In this document: piece after piece, positions 16,492-25,618 of the stretch
How the letters are laid out: the number at the start of each line of letters is the position of its first letter
Numbering within the stretch: position 1 is the stretch's first letter
Origin: Aggregatilineales bacterium
GTDB lineage: Bacteria > Chloroflexota > Anaerolineae > Aggregatilineales > Phototrophicaceae
Assembly (NCBI GenBank): GCA_030834905.1
Contig: JAUQWZ010000024.1
Span: 1-64,000, forward strand
Direction of reading: 5' to 3'
DNA: 64,000 nucleotides
Notes under the pieces: model-generated
What the model saw: the letters and a program-made list of their open reading frames with translations, nothing else
Databases searched by the model: none
Told to the model about the DNA's origin: nothing
Program-made: the position numbers and the translations under genes

Positions 16492-19092
16492 TTACCCCCC
16501 ACCGTTCAGCCGTTTGTCGATCAGGTCTTTAAATGGGTCTTTGCCCGGCTTGATCAGGACTTCGCGCCCGCGCCCACCGTCCTTCAGTTCGCCGACGACG
16601 CCCAGTTCCAGTAGTAAATCCATGATACGGGCAGCGCGAGGGTAGCCAAGCCCAAGCCGCCGCTGAATCAGCGACGCCGACGCCTCGCCTTCGGCGACCA
16701 CCAGCTCAATCGCCTGTTCGAGCATCGGGTCAGTTTCGGCGAGCAGCTCGCGCCGGGTCAAGCCGCGTTCCCAGGGACCGACCGCGTTTGGCTGCATTTT
16801 GCCTTCGTTGATCTGGATCTGATACCAGTCTTTCCAGTACTGCGTCAGGGCGCGCACCTCGTCATCCGAGACATAAACACCCTGAATACGGCGCGGTGCC
16901 ATCGCATCGGGCGCCTGATACAGCATGTCGCCGCGCCCCATCAGCGTTTCCGCGCCAACCGAATCGAGGATGACGCGCGAATCGGTGCCGGAAGCGACCG
17001 CGAACGACATGCGCGACGGGAAATTGGCTTTAATCAGCCCGGTGATCACGTCCACGCTTGGGCGCTGCGTCGCCACGACCAGGTGCATCCCCACCGCGCG
17101 CGCCATCTGCGCCAGCCGTGTGATCGTCTTTTCAGTTTCGTCGGGGAAGCCGAGCATCAGGTCGCCCACTTCATCAATCAGAATGACGATGTAGGGCAGG
17201 GCTTCATCGCGGCGGCGGCGTCCGAGCCGTGAATTGTAGGTGTCGATATTGCGCGCGGAGTGTTCTTCGAGAAGCTTGTAGCGGCGATCCATTTCACGGG
17301 TACACCAGCGCAGCACGCCGATGATCCGTTCGGGGTCAGTCTCGACGGGACCGAGCAAGTGAGGAATGCCGTTGAAACGGCTGAGTTCTACCATCTTGGG
17401 ATCGAGCATGATCAGCCGAATGTTATCGGGCGTGCTGTCCAGGATCAGCGCCGCAGCCATTGCCGCAATACAGACCGACTTGCCTGAGCCGGTCGTCCCG
17501 GCGATCAGCAGATGCGGCAGCGTGCCGAGGTCGATACCCACTGGCGAGCCGGACACATCCCGCCCGAGGGGGATGTACAGCGGCGTTTTGCGCTTCTGCC
17601 ACAGTTCGTAATACTGCTTGCTCTCGTAGACCGAACGCATGGCAACCACGCTGGGGTTGCGGTTTGGCACTTCGATGCCGATGTAGCTTTGTCCGGGTAC
17701 AGGCGTCTCCAGACGCAGGCGTTTGGCGGACAGCGCCAGCGCCAGATCGTTTTGCAGCGAGGCGATTTTGCGAATGCGGGTACGGCTGAAGGTCGTTTCA
17801 CCTTCCTGCGAGGTCGTTTCGCGGAACGGCTGGACGGCGTACTGGGTCACGGTCGGACCGACTTTGACATCGACCACGTCAACGTCGATATCGAATTCCA
17901 GCAGTGTGTTTTCAATCAGGACGACGTTGTGGTTGATTTCCTGCTCATCCGGCAGGTTTAGCTCGATTTCGCGGATCAGATCCAGCGGTGGCAGGATGGT
18001 ATCGCGTTTGCCGGTGTGCCGCGGTTCCTTCATGGCGGCGACGGTGAAGTAACGCTTCATGCGTCCGTCGGGGCGTTCGACCAGCAGCGGTCCGCCCGCC
18101 TTGCCCGGCTTGCTCTTGACCGTTCCGATGGCGTTGAAGTTGGTCGCGCCCTGAAATATTGGATGTGATGCTGAATCTGGGATGGGCTTGATCAGTTCCG
18201 CTGGTTCGGGGGGCGGCGGCGCGGGGCGCAGCGACGGTGGCAGCTTGTCCGCTTCGGGACGAATGCGAACGATATTGAAAGCGCGCACGCGCTGAAGCTG
18301 GGCGGCGGTTGGCATTGCCAGCGATGGCGCGCCGCCCGGCTGATCCACTTGTACCGCCGGGGACAGCGCTTCGTCCAGCGGCGCGACCTTCACCGCTGTG
18401 GCTGTGGGCGCGGGGCGAATCTCAGCGCCGAACGCGATCAGCGCCTGGCTGCCTTTGTCCAGCCACACGCCGATTCGGCGGCGGTTGACCCCCGCCACAA
18501 CCAGCAGGCTGATCACCAGAATCAGGCTGTAGAATACAATCGTTGCCGAGCCGCCGATGAGGGTCGCCAGCGACGAACTGAGCGCCCATCCGACCTGTCC
18601 GCCGCCGCGCCCCATTCGTGCCAGCGTGCGCAGTTCGGGATCGCCCAGTGACAGATGCAGCAGGGCGAGCAGCGACAAAAAGGCGAATTCGAGCGCCAGG
18701 ATGCGCCGCGTTGGAAAGCGGATGACGATGCCAAGCTTGGGCAGCAGAATGACCACGCCGAGCATAAAAATGCCCGCGCAGATAATCGCCGCGCCGTAGC
18801 CGAACAGACTGGTCAGGGCATTTGACCAGGCGCTGGCGATAGTCGCATCGGTGGAGGCGTTGAGCAGCGATAAAAATGACACCACGCCGAAGACGATGAG
18901 CAGAATAGCTGCAATTTCATCGCCCCAGGGTGGAATGGTATCGAGAACGTTATCCCAGAATTCCGGCTTTACGGTATAGCGGTCAGCCGGTTTTGGTGGC
19001 GGCGGGGACGGTGGTAGTGCTGCCTTGCCCCTGTTCCCGCCGCTGGCTGGCTTTTTCCCGGCAGGTTTTTGTTGCGCCACAATAAACCTCAT
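16492..19092 (-). CDS. ftsK: FtsK/SpoIIIE-family DNA translocase
   Basis: An 866-residue hexameric DNA pump used in chromosome segregation at division. About four membrane helices lie between residues 45 and 195. A Pro-rich linker leads to the alpha/beta motor domain with Walker A AGTTGSGKSVC near 480 and the Walker B-like VILIDEVGDLM. ATQRPSVDVITGLIKANFPSR and the gamma winged helix (GEASASLIQRRLGLGYPRAA) complete it. The gamma domain suggests recognition of KOPS/SRS-type polar sequences. The N-terminus is Lys/Pro-rich. Its length is typical of Gram-positive-style SpoIIIE proteins, shorter than E. coli FtsK. Confidence 0.95.
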   Translation of the reverse strand: MRFIVAQQKPAGKKPASGGNRGKAALPPSPPPPKPADRYTVKPEFWDNVLDTIPPWGDEIAAILLIVFGVVSFLSLLNASTDATIASAWSNALTSLFGYGAAIICAGIFMLGVVILLPKLGIVIRFPTRRILALEFAFLSLLALLHLSLGDPELRTLARMGRGGGQVGWALSSSLATLIGGSATIVFYSLILVISLLVVAGVNRRRIGVWLDKGSQALIAFGAEIRPAPTATAVKVAPLDEALSPAVQVDQPGGAPSLAMPTAAQLQRVRAFNIVRIRPEADKLPPSLRPAPPPPEPAELIKPIPDSASHPIFQGATNFNAIGTVKSKPGKAGGPLLVERPDGRMKRYFTVAAMKEPRHTGKRDTILPPLDLIREIELNLPDEQEINHNVVLIENTLLEFDIDVDVVDVKVGPTVTQYAVQPFRETTSQEGETTFSRTRIRKIASLQNDLALALSAKRLRLETPVPGQSYIGIEVPNRNPSVVAMRSVYESKQYYELWQKRKTPLYIPLGRDVSGSPVGIDLGTLPHLLIAGTTGSGKSVCIAAMAAALILDSTPDNIRLIMLDPKMVELSRFNGIPHLLGPVETDPERIIGVLRWCTREMDRRYKLLEEHSARNIDTYNSRLGRRRRDEALPYIVILIDEVGDLMLGFPDETEKTITRLAQMARAVGMHLVVATQRPSVDVITGLIKANFPSRMSFAVASGTDSRVILDSVGAETLMGRGDMLYQAPDAMAPRRIQGVYVSDDEVRALTQYWKDWYQIQINEGKMQPNAVGPWERGLTRRELLAETDPMLEQAIELVVAEGEASASLIQRRLGLGYPRAARIMDLLLELGVVGELKDGGRGREVLIKPGKDPFKDLIDKRLNGGG

Positions 19093-19129
19093 TTAGCTGC
19101 TGCATTCGGCTCACATCATAACATAAACG

Positions 19130-19156
19130 AAAGGGTCGGCGCAGTGCCGACCCCTT
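19130..19156 (-). terminator. Terminator-like hairpin between the S1-domain gene and ftsK
   Basis: AAAGGGTCGGC pairs with GCCGACCCCTTT around a 5-base loop. On the minus strand the hairpin follows the S1-domain gene and is trailed by a T-rich but interrupted run, so it is a moderate terminator. Confidence 0.6.
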
Positions 19157-19183
19157 TGACGCGCATAACGATCTGTGTATCCG

Positions 19184-20176
19184 CTACTGGATGGTGCGTA
19201 AGGTCAGACCAAGCCGCCGCGCGCGCCCGTCGATGCTCAGGATTCGCGCAGTAATCTGCTGTCCTTCCTGAACGACGTTGCGTGGGTGCAGGAAGTGTCC
19301 TTCCGCTAGTTCTGAGACGTGGATCAGTCCTTCCAAGCCTTCTTCAATTCGGGCGAAAGCGCCGAAATCCACGACATTGGTGATAGTGCCCTCGACTGTT
19401 TCGCCAATGGTATACCGCTGGCTGACCGTCTCCCAGGGATCGGGAAAGAGGCGTTTCAGGCTCAAGGCGACGCGCCCGGCATCCTTGTTCACTTCGAGCA
19501 CGAAGACTTCCACGTACTGACTGCGCTGGAGCAGGTCGCCAGGGTGTCCGACACGCCCCCAGCTCAACTCGCTGATGTGCAGCAGCCCTTCGATGCCGCC
19601 CAGATCGACAAATGCCCCAAAATCGCACAGGTTGGTGATATAGCCGTTGGTGATATCGCCCGGGCGCAGCCGCGTCAGCAGATCGGCGCGCTCGCCCGGC
19701 AGCGACTGCGCTGCGCGCTGAGACAGAATCAGCCGGTTCTGCTCCTCATTCAGCTCGATCACTCGCAGTGTAAGCTGTTCTCCGATGTGGTCGCTCAATG
19801 CCTTGCGACGGATAATCGCATTTGCCGCGGCGGGGAAGTCCACAAGCTGGCTGGCAGGCACAAAACCGCGCAGTGACTTCCATTCGACCAACAATCCCCC
19901 CCGATTGAAGCCGACGACATGAAGTTCAACTGCCTGATCCTCGTTCTGAATGGTACGCATTGCCTCCCAATCAGACTGCTTCATCTCGTCGGTGGCGTCA
20001 CTGACCGGAAGCTGGGCAGGCGCGTCGGGTATGTACCGAGCTTCCTGCACCGCCTCGTCGTTGTTTTCGGGAATGGCTTCCGAAAACTCCCCCTCTTGTA
20101 ATAATGCTGACCAATAGCCCTCATCCAGGGTGGGTGGCGCCGGCGTATGATCCCGACGTTGCACGTTCGTTGTCAT
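19184..20176 (-). CDS. S1-domain RNA-binding protein (ribosomal protein S1-like)
   Basis: A 330-residue protein with an acidic N-terminal 80 residues followed by three S1/OB repeats. The first is degenerate (ELHVVGFNRGGLLVEWKSLRGFVPAS). The second has GDITNGYITNLCDFGAFVDLG, and the third has GETVEGTITNVVDFGAFARIE with GLIHVSEL. S1 proteins bind mRNA and assist translation initiation. With three domains this is the short form found outside Proteobacteria. AAAGGG lies 9 nt before the ATG. It is monocistronic, between its own promoter and a terminator-like hairpin. Confidence 0.9.
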   Translation of the reverse strand: MTTNVQRRDHTPAPPTLDEGYWSALLQEGEFSEAIPENNDEAVQEARYIPDAPAQLPVSDATDEMKQSDWEAMRTIQNEDQAVELHVVGFNRGGLLVEWKSLRGFVPASQLVDFPAAANAIIRRKALSDHIGEQLTLRVIELNEEQNRLILSQRAAQSLPGERADLLTRLRPGDITNGYITNLCDFGAFVDLGGIEGLLHISELSWGRVGHPGDLLQRSQYVEVFVLEVNKDAGRVALSLKRLFPDPWETVSQRYTIGETVEGTITNVVDFGAFARIEEGLEGLIHVSELAEGHFLHPRNVVQEGQQITARILSIDGRARRLGLTLRTIQ

Positions 20177-20247
20177 CGCTCGATACCCTTTAACCAGTTA
20201 CGATAAAGAATATAAATTTCTGGAAGCGCTCTCAGTATGCGAATCGT

Positions 20248-20277
20248 AGTATATCACCAGCCATATAAATTCGGCAA
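20248..20277 (-). promoter_or_regulatory. Promoter of the S1-domain gene
   Basis: On the minus strand TTGCCG, an 18-bp spacer and TATACT, leaving an untranslated leader of about 60-65 nt before the ATG at 20176. The -35 is a partial match. Confidence 0.5.
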
Positions 20278-20288
20278 GCAGACTTTGA

Positions 20289-22226
20289 CTAAGACTCTTG
20301 TTCCTGATTTAGTTCCCACTCGCGCAGCACGTTGGCGACGGCGGTGACGGCGTAGCTCTGCTTCCGGTAGAAGTCCGGCTCACTCATGGCGAGTCTGGTG
20401 ACCACTTCCTTGACCTTAGCACCCTTAATGAAGCGCATTTCAAGGATATTATAGAGTGTCCATTCGGGGCTAAGCAGTTTGCGCTCGCCGGGCGGGCGCT
20501 GCGCTTCAATGGCTCGGTAAAGCGTCGCCCGCAGTGCTTTGACGGCGTTGTTGTCATTTTCCGGCAGCGCCGCCTTGACCACGTTGAGATCCAGCAGGCG
20601 GCTGTTGCTCATGCCCGGTCCGCCGTAATACTGCTTCAGGGCTGCCCAGACCTGTTCCTTGAACTGCTCCATGTCGATAGATGCTGCCGTGTTGGCGGCG
20701 GAATGCCTGACTCGATCCCTTCTAAAATCAATGTCACTTCGACTGTGAGATGTGATGCTGATCTGTGGAAGCAGCCCCTCGAGCGCCGCGATGATGTCCA
20801 CCTGAAGCTGCATGTCGTCCAGCGTTTGTTCGGCTCGGTGGGTGAAGGTGAGCAGCATCTGCTCGTCGTCGGTGGTCAGATCGATTTCGGCGGCGCGGGC
20901 TTGAATCGCCATGAAGCCGATCAGGCGGCGTTCGGCGCTGCGGGTGCTGAACAGAGGAATGATCCAGTATGTTTCCCACTTGAAGATGGCGAGTTCGCCA
21001 TTAGGCTGCACATTGAGCGTGTCGTAGAGGGTGCTGGCTTCGGTCTGAAGCAATTCCTGTGAAGGACGGATGGGCCCGATGGCACTGATCAGCTCCGGCT
21101 CGGAGTCCTGAAGTGCCGCGACGAAGGCGCTGTTGACGCGGAGATAGTCACAGGTCGCCGCCAGGATGGCTTCCAGAAGCTGGAGCAGATCGCCGCGCGT
21201 CAGCAGGCGTTCCGACAAATTCTGGAGCTTTTCCAACTGGTCGTAGTCTTCGCCGGAAAAGACGAGCCGTTTTTCCAGATAGGGCAGGGCGAGATGCACG
21301 AACCACTGCCACAGCAGCACGACAGCGACCACGGCAAAGGGCATGAAACTCTGCCCGCGCAGCCCAAGGATGCGCGAGGCGGGCGTTGTATACAGAATCG
21401 CCACCAGCGCCAGCAGTCCGGTGGCGGGTCCGCGCAGGAAAAAGCGCAGCAGTTCTACCTTGACGACGCGGTCGGGAATGCGCGACCCAAAGAAGGACAG
21501 CGGATAAGCGAGGAACAGCAGCATCAGGATGACGACGATGTTGGCGACATTGACCAGCAGCAGACCCGCCAGTGAGTATTCCTCGCCAGGTCCCAGAATC
21601 ATCGAGAAGGGGAAGATACCCACCGCCGGGGTGATCAGGGCGAACTGTAGATACCCCATGCGCCGCCGCGTGCTGCGCGTCAGGCAGCGCCGCCGGGCGC
21701 GCCCGACATTGACCAGCGACACGCCCACCACGATGACGAAATAGACGACGTACAGCAGGAACGCCGGACCGGCGCGCACGCCAACCAACTCGTCGCCGGG
21801 AAAAAACTCAGGCGAAATGGGGACAGGCTGAATGAGAAGATCGGTGAAGGCTGCCAGCAGTAGAAAACCCGCCGCAACGACGTACAGCAGCCGGATGATG
21901 CGCCGCCGCCTGCCGCGTGATGGCAGTCCGGTGGTTGCCAGCAGCGCGTCCGACAGGTGCAGCATGGCGACCGGCATGAAGGCGATGCCGATCCACTGCA
22001 ACCGCAGAGTGGCGGTATAGGTGGAGATGCCCGGACCCAGCGATACGAAGACGTCACAGATGTAGACCAGCGTCAGGCAGCCGAGGACGACCGCCGACGT
22101 TCGCGCCACCCGGTCACGCAGGTTACGAGTCAGGTTGTAGAGCAGCATGGAAGCGGCAATGACGACAATCGTGGCGGCGAATGTCTCATTGAGCAGCTTG
22201 AGCAGTGCGGCTATATCAGCTTCCAT
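20289..22226 (-). CDS. 7TM plus GAF sensor-like protein without kinase domain
   Basis: A 645-residue protein. The first 330 residues hold seven to nine hydrophobic helices like the 7TM region of some histidine kinases. A GAF-like domain follows (about 345-490; LLQLLEAILAATCDYL, WIIPLFS). There is no His-kinase H-box, N-box or G-box. The last 130 residues are a helical region with LLSPEWTLYNILEMRF, KEVVTRLAMSEPDFYRKQ and AVTAVANVLREWE. The spacing of its helices resembles an HTH or sigma-region-4-like fold, but that is inference. It is the last gene of the sigma-factor operon and could be a membrane signal receiver tied to transcription. Confidence 0.75.
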   Translation of the reverse strand: MEADIAALLKLLNETFAATIVVIAASMLLYNLTRNLRDRVARTSAVVLGCLTLVYICDVFVSLGPGISTYTATLRLQWIGIAFMPVAMLHLSDALLATTGLPSRGRRRRIIRLLYVVAAGFLLLAAFTDLLIQPVPISPEFFPGDELVGVRAGPAFLLYVVYFVIVVGVSLVNVGRARRRCLTRSTRRRMGYLQFALITPAVGIFPFSMILGPGEEYSLAGLLLVNVANIVVILMLLFLAYPLSFFGSRIPDRVVKVELLRFFLRGPATGLLALVAILYTTPASRILGLRGQSFMPFAVVAVVLLWQWFVHLALPYLEKRLVFSGEDYDQLEKLQNLSERLLTRGDLLQLLEAILAATCDYLRVNSAFVAALQDSEPELISAIGPIRPSQELLQTEASTLYDTLNVQPNGELAIFKWETYWIIPLFSTRSAERRLIGFMAIQARAAEIDLTTDDEQMLLTFTHRAEQTLDDMQLQVDIIAALEGLLPQISITSHSRSDIDFRRDRVRHSAANTAASIDMEQFKEQVWAALKQYYGGPGMSNSRLLDLNVVKAALPENDNNAVKALRATLYRAIEAQRPPGERKLLSPEWTLYNILEMRFIKGAKVKEVVTRLAMSEPDFYRKQSYAVTAVANVLREWELNQEQES

Positions 22227-22235
22227 GTTTAACTC

Positions 22236-22799
22236 TTAGCGAAGCGACGCGCTGAAGAAAATCGCAATATCCTGATTGATGAAGTAGCGGTCGTTAAAGC
22301 CACAGAAGGCAAAACCGTTCTCCTGGCAAAAGGCGATGCCGGGGTAGTTCTTGGTCTGTGTTTCAAGCATCAGGCGGCTTAAGCCGTGTTCTTTCGCCCA
22401 CTGGCGGGCAACCTTCACCAACCGGCTGCCGATTCCATGCCGCCGGAAGGGGCGCGACACCACCAGATCGTGAACCTGACCGATACGGTGTATCTGGTCA
22501 TTATACATGGCAAGATAGCCCAGGACTTCACTTGAGTCCTTGTGGGTGGCGATCAGAAAGCAGTGTTCGGGGGGCAGGGCAGAACGCAGTCGCGCGTCGT
22601 CGGTGGCGAGCGTCTCAGTCATCGTGCGCGGCAGGCGTTCCGGCTTGAACAGGATTTCCCACTGCTGCCCTTCGTCGCTGTGAATCTGCATTTGCCAGAC
22701 AATGTCCGTCTCGTAGGCATGATCAAGGGCTGAACATGCCACAATGTCCGTCTCTAATCCGTCGCGGATGAGGAAAGGAATTGATGCTGGGTATGTCAT
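22236..22799 (-). CDS. GNAT-family N-acetyltransferase
   Basis: A 187-residue acetyl-CoA-dependent transferase. The central strand VLGYLAMYNDQIHRIGQVHDLVV leads into the acetyl-CoA loop RPFRRHGIGSRLV, the Q/RxxGxG/A signature. LMLETQTKNYPGIAFCQENGFAFCGF is the typical C-terminal half. The substrate is unknown. Gaps of 2 bp upstream and 9 bp downstream place it firmly in the sigma-factor operon. Confidence 0.87.
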   Translation of the reverse strand: MTYPASIPFLIRDGLETDIVACSALDHAYETDIVWQMQIHSDEGQQWEILFKPERLPRTMTETLATDDARLRSALPPEHCFLIATHKDSSEVLGYLAMYNDQIHRIGQVHDLVVSRPFRRHGIGSRLVKVARQWAKEHGLSRLMLETQTKNYPGIAFCQENGFAFCGFNDRYFINQDIAIFFSASLR

Positions 22800-22801
22800 G
22801 G

Positions 22802-23605
22802 CTATGAAAGGTAAGCGTCGCCGAATGTGCCGCTGACATGCACCTGAACCAGCGGAGCGCCCGCCTCACCGTCCCGGCTGATGTATTCGCCGGAGTCAGT
22901 GCGTTCGTAGCGGGACTCGTCCACATGAACACGGAATAATCGCGTGCCGTGAACCACGATTCGAGTGCTGCCGCCCAGGGGTGTCAGCACCCGAATACTG
23001 CCAATAGTCGAGCGCACTGTGATCGGATCAAGCGCTTCCTGAGGGCAGACCAGACGGATATCGCCAATGCCGGACGCCAGTACTGCCCGGTGGATGATCA
23101 ACCCGCGCAGATCGAGATCGATTTGCCCCAGGCTGGTACTGACGAACAGCCCCCAGGGCAGATCGCGCGCCAGCGCAACTTCCCAGTTGGCAAACGACAG
23201 CCAGGGCGTCGCCGCCCGATCCATGCGCAGATAGGTGTGGGTGTCCTGCACGCTCAACTGAGGGCGTGAATCAAAGGCGTACTGCCCGGCGATCAGGCGA
23301 CCTTCGCGCTGGAGCGCCCGCGCCGCCACGTCAATTTCACCGGCGTTCACTTCGAGCGTCGCCGCTTCCACGCTGCCGCGCGTGATGCCGAATGGACGCG
23401 CGTCTGTCCCCGGCAGGATATCGCCGCGCAGCAGGATCAGCGCCCCGACGACCACAAGCAAAAGCGGCCACAACGTATTCACGTTGAAGCCGCTTAAGAG
23501 GAGAAAGTTATTCAGCAGCAATACAATGCCCAGCGCTACCAGGGCAAGGGAACCTAACCACAGACCGCGCGAACCGCGTGCGCGCACGGCGTCACTCCTC
23601 GTCAA
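22802..23605 (-). CDS. LiaF/DUF5668-like membrane protein
   Basis: A 267-residue protein with two membrane helices near the N-terminus (GLWLGSLALVALGIVLLLNNF and LWPLLLVVVGALILL), the LiaI/LiaF-like module. A beta-rich domain of repeated short strands follows (ASGIGDIRLVCP, VRSTIGSIRVLTP, VHVSGTFGDAYLS), like the C-terminal domain of LiaF and related adhesin-like beta-helices. LiaF represses a cell-envelope stress system in Firmicutes; here no LiaRS pair is adjacent. It overlaps the sigma-factor gene by 4 bp (ATGA), so the two are translationally coupled. Confidence 0.72.
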   Translation of the reverse strand: MTRSDAVRARGSRGLWLGSLALVALGIVLLLNNFLLLSGFNVNTLWPLLLVVVGALILLRGDILPGTDARPFGITRGSVEAATLEVNAGEIDVAARALQREGRLIAGQYAFDSRPQLSVQDTHTYLRMDRAATPWLSFANWEVALARDLPWGLFVSTSLGQIDLDLRGLIIHRAVLASGIGDIRLVCPQEALDPITVRSTIGSIRVLTPLGGSTRIVVHGTRLFRVHVDESRYERTDSGEYISRDGEAGAPLVQVHVSGTFGDAYLS

Positions 23606-24849
23606 TCTTCGTAGAGATAATCACGAAGGATAACGTGAGCTGACGACTGACGCAAACGGTTGAGTGCCTGCGCTTCCAACTGGCGTACCCGTTCGCGGGT
23701 GACGCCAATCGCCTGCCCGACCTCTTCGAGGGTATACACGCGCCCATCTTCCAGACCGTAGCGCAGGCGCAGAATCTGCGCTTCGCGCGGCGGCAGGCGA
23801 TCCAGCGCCGTCTTCAACTGCTCGTGGAGCAGATTAGTCGTTACTTCGTCAGCCGGGGCAGGGCTGTTCACGTCCTCGACGAAATCGCCAAAGGTCGAAT
23901 CGCCTTCCTCGTCAATCGGCGTTTCCAGGCTGATCGGACGACGCGCGATTTCGAGCAGATTTTCGATCTTGTCGGGCGTGGTTTCCATGCCCAGCGCCAG
24001 CTCATCAATGGACGGCTCGCGCCCCAATTCCTGCGTCAGACGCATCTGCACCCGGCGCATCCGGTTAAGCTGGTCGCCCATGTGAACCGGCACGCGAATC
24101 GTGCGCCCCTGGTCGGCAACCGCGCGGCTGACCGCCTGGCGAATCCACCAGGTGGCATAGGTGCTGAACTTGTGCCCGCGCCGCCAGTCGAACTTGCGGG
24201 TGGCGCGAATCAAGCCGATGTTGCCTTCCTGAATCAGATCGAGGAAGGGTACGCCTCTACCGATGTACTTCTTGGCGACGCTGATGACCAGACGGGCGTT
24301 GGCGCGAATCAGGTGTTCCTGCGCCAGCTCGCCGTCGTAGATGATGTCCTTCAGCGTGTACACATCGTCCAGCGGCAGCCGGTCGCCGCCGTCTTCGATA
24401 GTGCGCTGCGCTTCTTCGGCAGCTTCCATCCGCTGCGCCAGTGAAACTTCTTCCTCGCCGGTAAGCAGCGGCACGCGCCCCGCTTCCTTGAGGTAAAGCC
24501 CCACCACGTCGTCACTATCCAGCGCCTGTTGATAACCGGCGTCATCGGTGAGATCGTCCTCGATCCACGCCTTCAGGTCAGCTTCTTCGTCCTCGGTCAG
24601 CTCGAGATCCGTATCAAGGTCGCGAATTGCGGAATCAAAAGCCGACGGGGTTTTCGCTGCGACCGGTGCCGCTGCAACCTCGATACCAGAATCGAGCAAT
24701 TCGTCCATGATGTCGTCAAGCAGCGTGACGTCACCTTCGGCTTCGGGCAGAATCGACAGAATTTCGTCGTAGGTGATCCCGCCCTGCTTGCGCGCTCGTT
24801 CTATGATTTGGGTTCGGAGTTCATCTTTCCGAGTCATTACCATCAACAT
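23602..24849 (-). CDS. sigA: Primary-type RNA polymerase sigma factor (RpoD/SigA)
   Basis: A 415-residue group 1/2 sigma-70 factor. A short region 1.1-like segment (GITYDEILSILPEAE) is followed by an acidic stretch of about 70 residues, then region 1.2 (DDVVGLYLKEAGRVPLLT). Region 2 has RLVISVAKKYIGRGVPFLDL and FSTYATWWIRQAV. Region 3 has the DQLNRMRRVQ segment and region 4 has LEEVGQAIGVTRERVRQLE. Region 2.4 (WWIRQA) and the region 4.2 helix match factors that read TTGACA/TATAAT promoters, which fits promoters seen in this window. Three ATGs lie close together (24849, 24843, 24837); none has a clear Shine-Dalgarno sequence. Confidence 0.93.
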   Translation of the reverse strand: MLMVMTRKDELRTQIIERARKQGGITYDEILSILPEAEGDVTLLDDIMDELLDSGIEVAAAPVAAKTPSAFDSAIRDLDTDLELTEDEEADLKAWIEDDLTDDAGYQQALDSDDVVGLYLKEAGRVPLLTGEEEVSLAQRMEAAEEAQRTIEDGGDRLPLDDVYTLKDIIYDGELAQEHLIRANARLVISVAKKYIGRGVPFLDLIQEGNIGLIRATRKFDWRRGHKFSTYATWWIRQAVSRAVADQGRTIRVPVHMGDQLNRMRRVQMRLTQELGREPSIDELALGMETTPDKIENLLEIARRPISLETPIDEEGDSTFGDFVEDVNSPAPADEVTTNLLHEQLKTALDRLPPREAQILRLRYGLEDGRVYTLEEVGQAIGVTRERVRQLEAQALNRLRQSSAHVILRDYLYED

Positions 24850-24964
24850 ACATTACACCACACAATACACCACCCCGATCCATGCAGGGTTATAGACGAA
24901 GTGACTGCGTCAAATCTTACGTCTTTTATAAATTATGACGTAGATGGGCAGATTGGCAAATTAC

Positions 24965-24991
24965 AAAAAACAACGGCGGTTGAAACGCCGT
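24965..24991 (-). terminator. Intrinsic terminator of the ABC/Gld-like operon
   Basis: On the minus strand ACGGCG pairs with CGCCGT around a 7-base loop and is followed by TTTTTT. It lies about 60 bp after the DUF4340 gene and before the sigma-factor gene, separating the two operons. Confidence 0.7.
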
Positions 24992-25048
24992 CTCCATTGC
25001 CTGTGTTGGGCAGGCAGTGAAACAGAATATCGTGAAATTCAGAACATG

Positions 25049-25618
25049 TCAAGTAACTGGCGGCGTTCTTAATTGTTGGCTAAGAAAGTCTATCGCGCCC
25101 CGATAGAGCAGGTATATTTCGGCGCGGTCATCCACCAGCCCATAGTAAACCACCTCTGACGGCGCGCGGCTGCCAACCAGCACCGCGTGGGTCTGCCCGT
25201 CGGTCAGCACGATCTCAATAGACAGCCTGCCGTCGGCGAAAAAACCGTACTCCTCCAGCGCGGCATCAGATACCATCGCCAGCGTGCGGTCAAAAGGCAG
25301 CAGCACAATCGTCCGGGCAATTGTCGCGGCAGCCGTCTGATCGAGCGTTCCCTCGTGGTCAGTCGCCGTCCACGAGCCATCCAGCGCGCGACTAATGGTG
25401 AACGTTTCATTAGTGTCCGGGCTGCGCAGCCGTATCGCCTGCAAATCGGCTTCGGTCAGTTCGGGATAGACGCGCTCGAAGGGCAGGCTGTCCCTGTCGG
25501 GCTGTTGGCTGTTCTGAATCAGGGTGATGACCAGCAGGATGACGAATACGCCACCCAGCACCAGCAGCATTTTACGTCCGGTGGTATCGCGTCGGCTGCG
25601 CTGCTGACGGCGTTTCAC
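25049..25618 (-). CDS. DUF4340-type membrane-anchored protein
   Basis: A 189-residue protein with a basic N-terminus, a single membrane anchor (MLLVLGGVFVILLVITLI, about 17-34) and an extracytoplasmic domain with ISRALDGSWTATD and LEEYGFFADGRLSIEIVL. This fits DUF4340, which regularly follows GldG-like genes in ABC clusters. Its start overlaps the GldG-like stop by 4 bp. The role is unknown but presumably in the same exporter complex. Confidence 0.78.
   Translation of the reverse strand: MKRRQQRSRRDTTGRKMLLVLGGVFVILLVITLIQNSQQPDRDSLPFERVYPELTEADLQAIRLRSPDTNETFTISRALDGSWTATDHEGTLDQTAAATIARTIVLLPFDRTLAMVSDAALEEYGFFADGRLSIEIVLTDGQTHAVLVGSRAPSEVVYYGLVDDRAEIYLLYRGAIDFLSQQLRTPPVT

Noticed and set aside
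24900..24945. TACGTC / GACGTA inverted repeat upstream of the sigma-factor gene as an operator
   Set aside because: Arms of only 6 bp around an AT-rich centre; no promoter hexamers with proper spacing could be fixed around it, so no claim is made.
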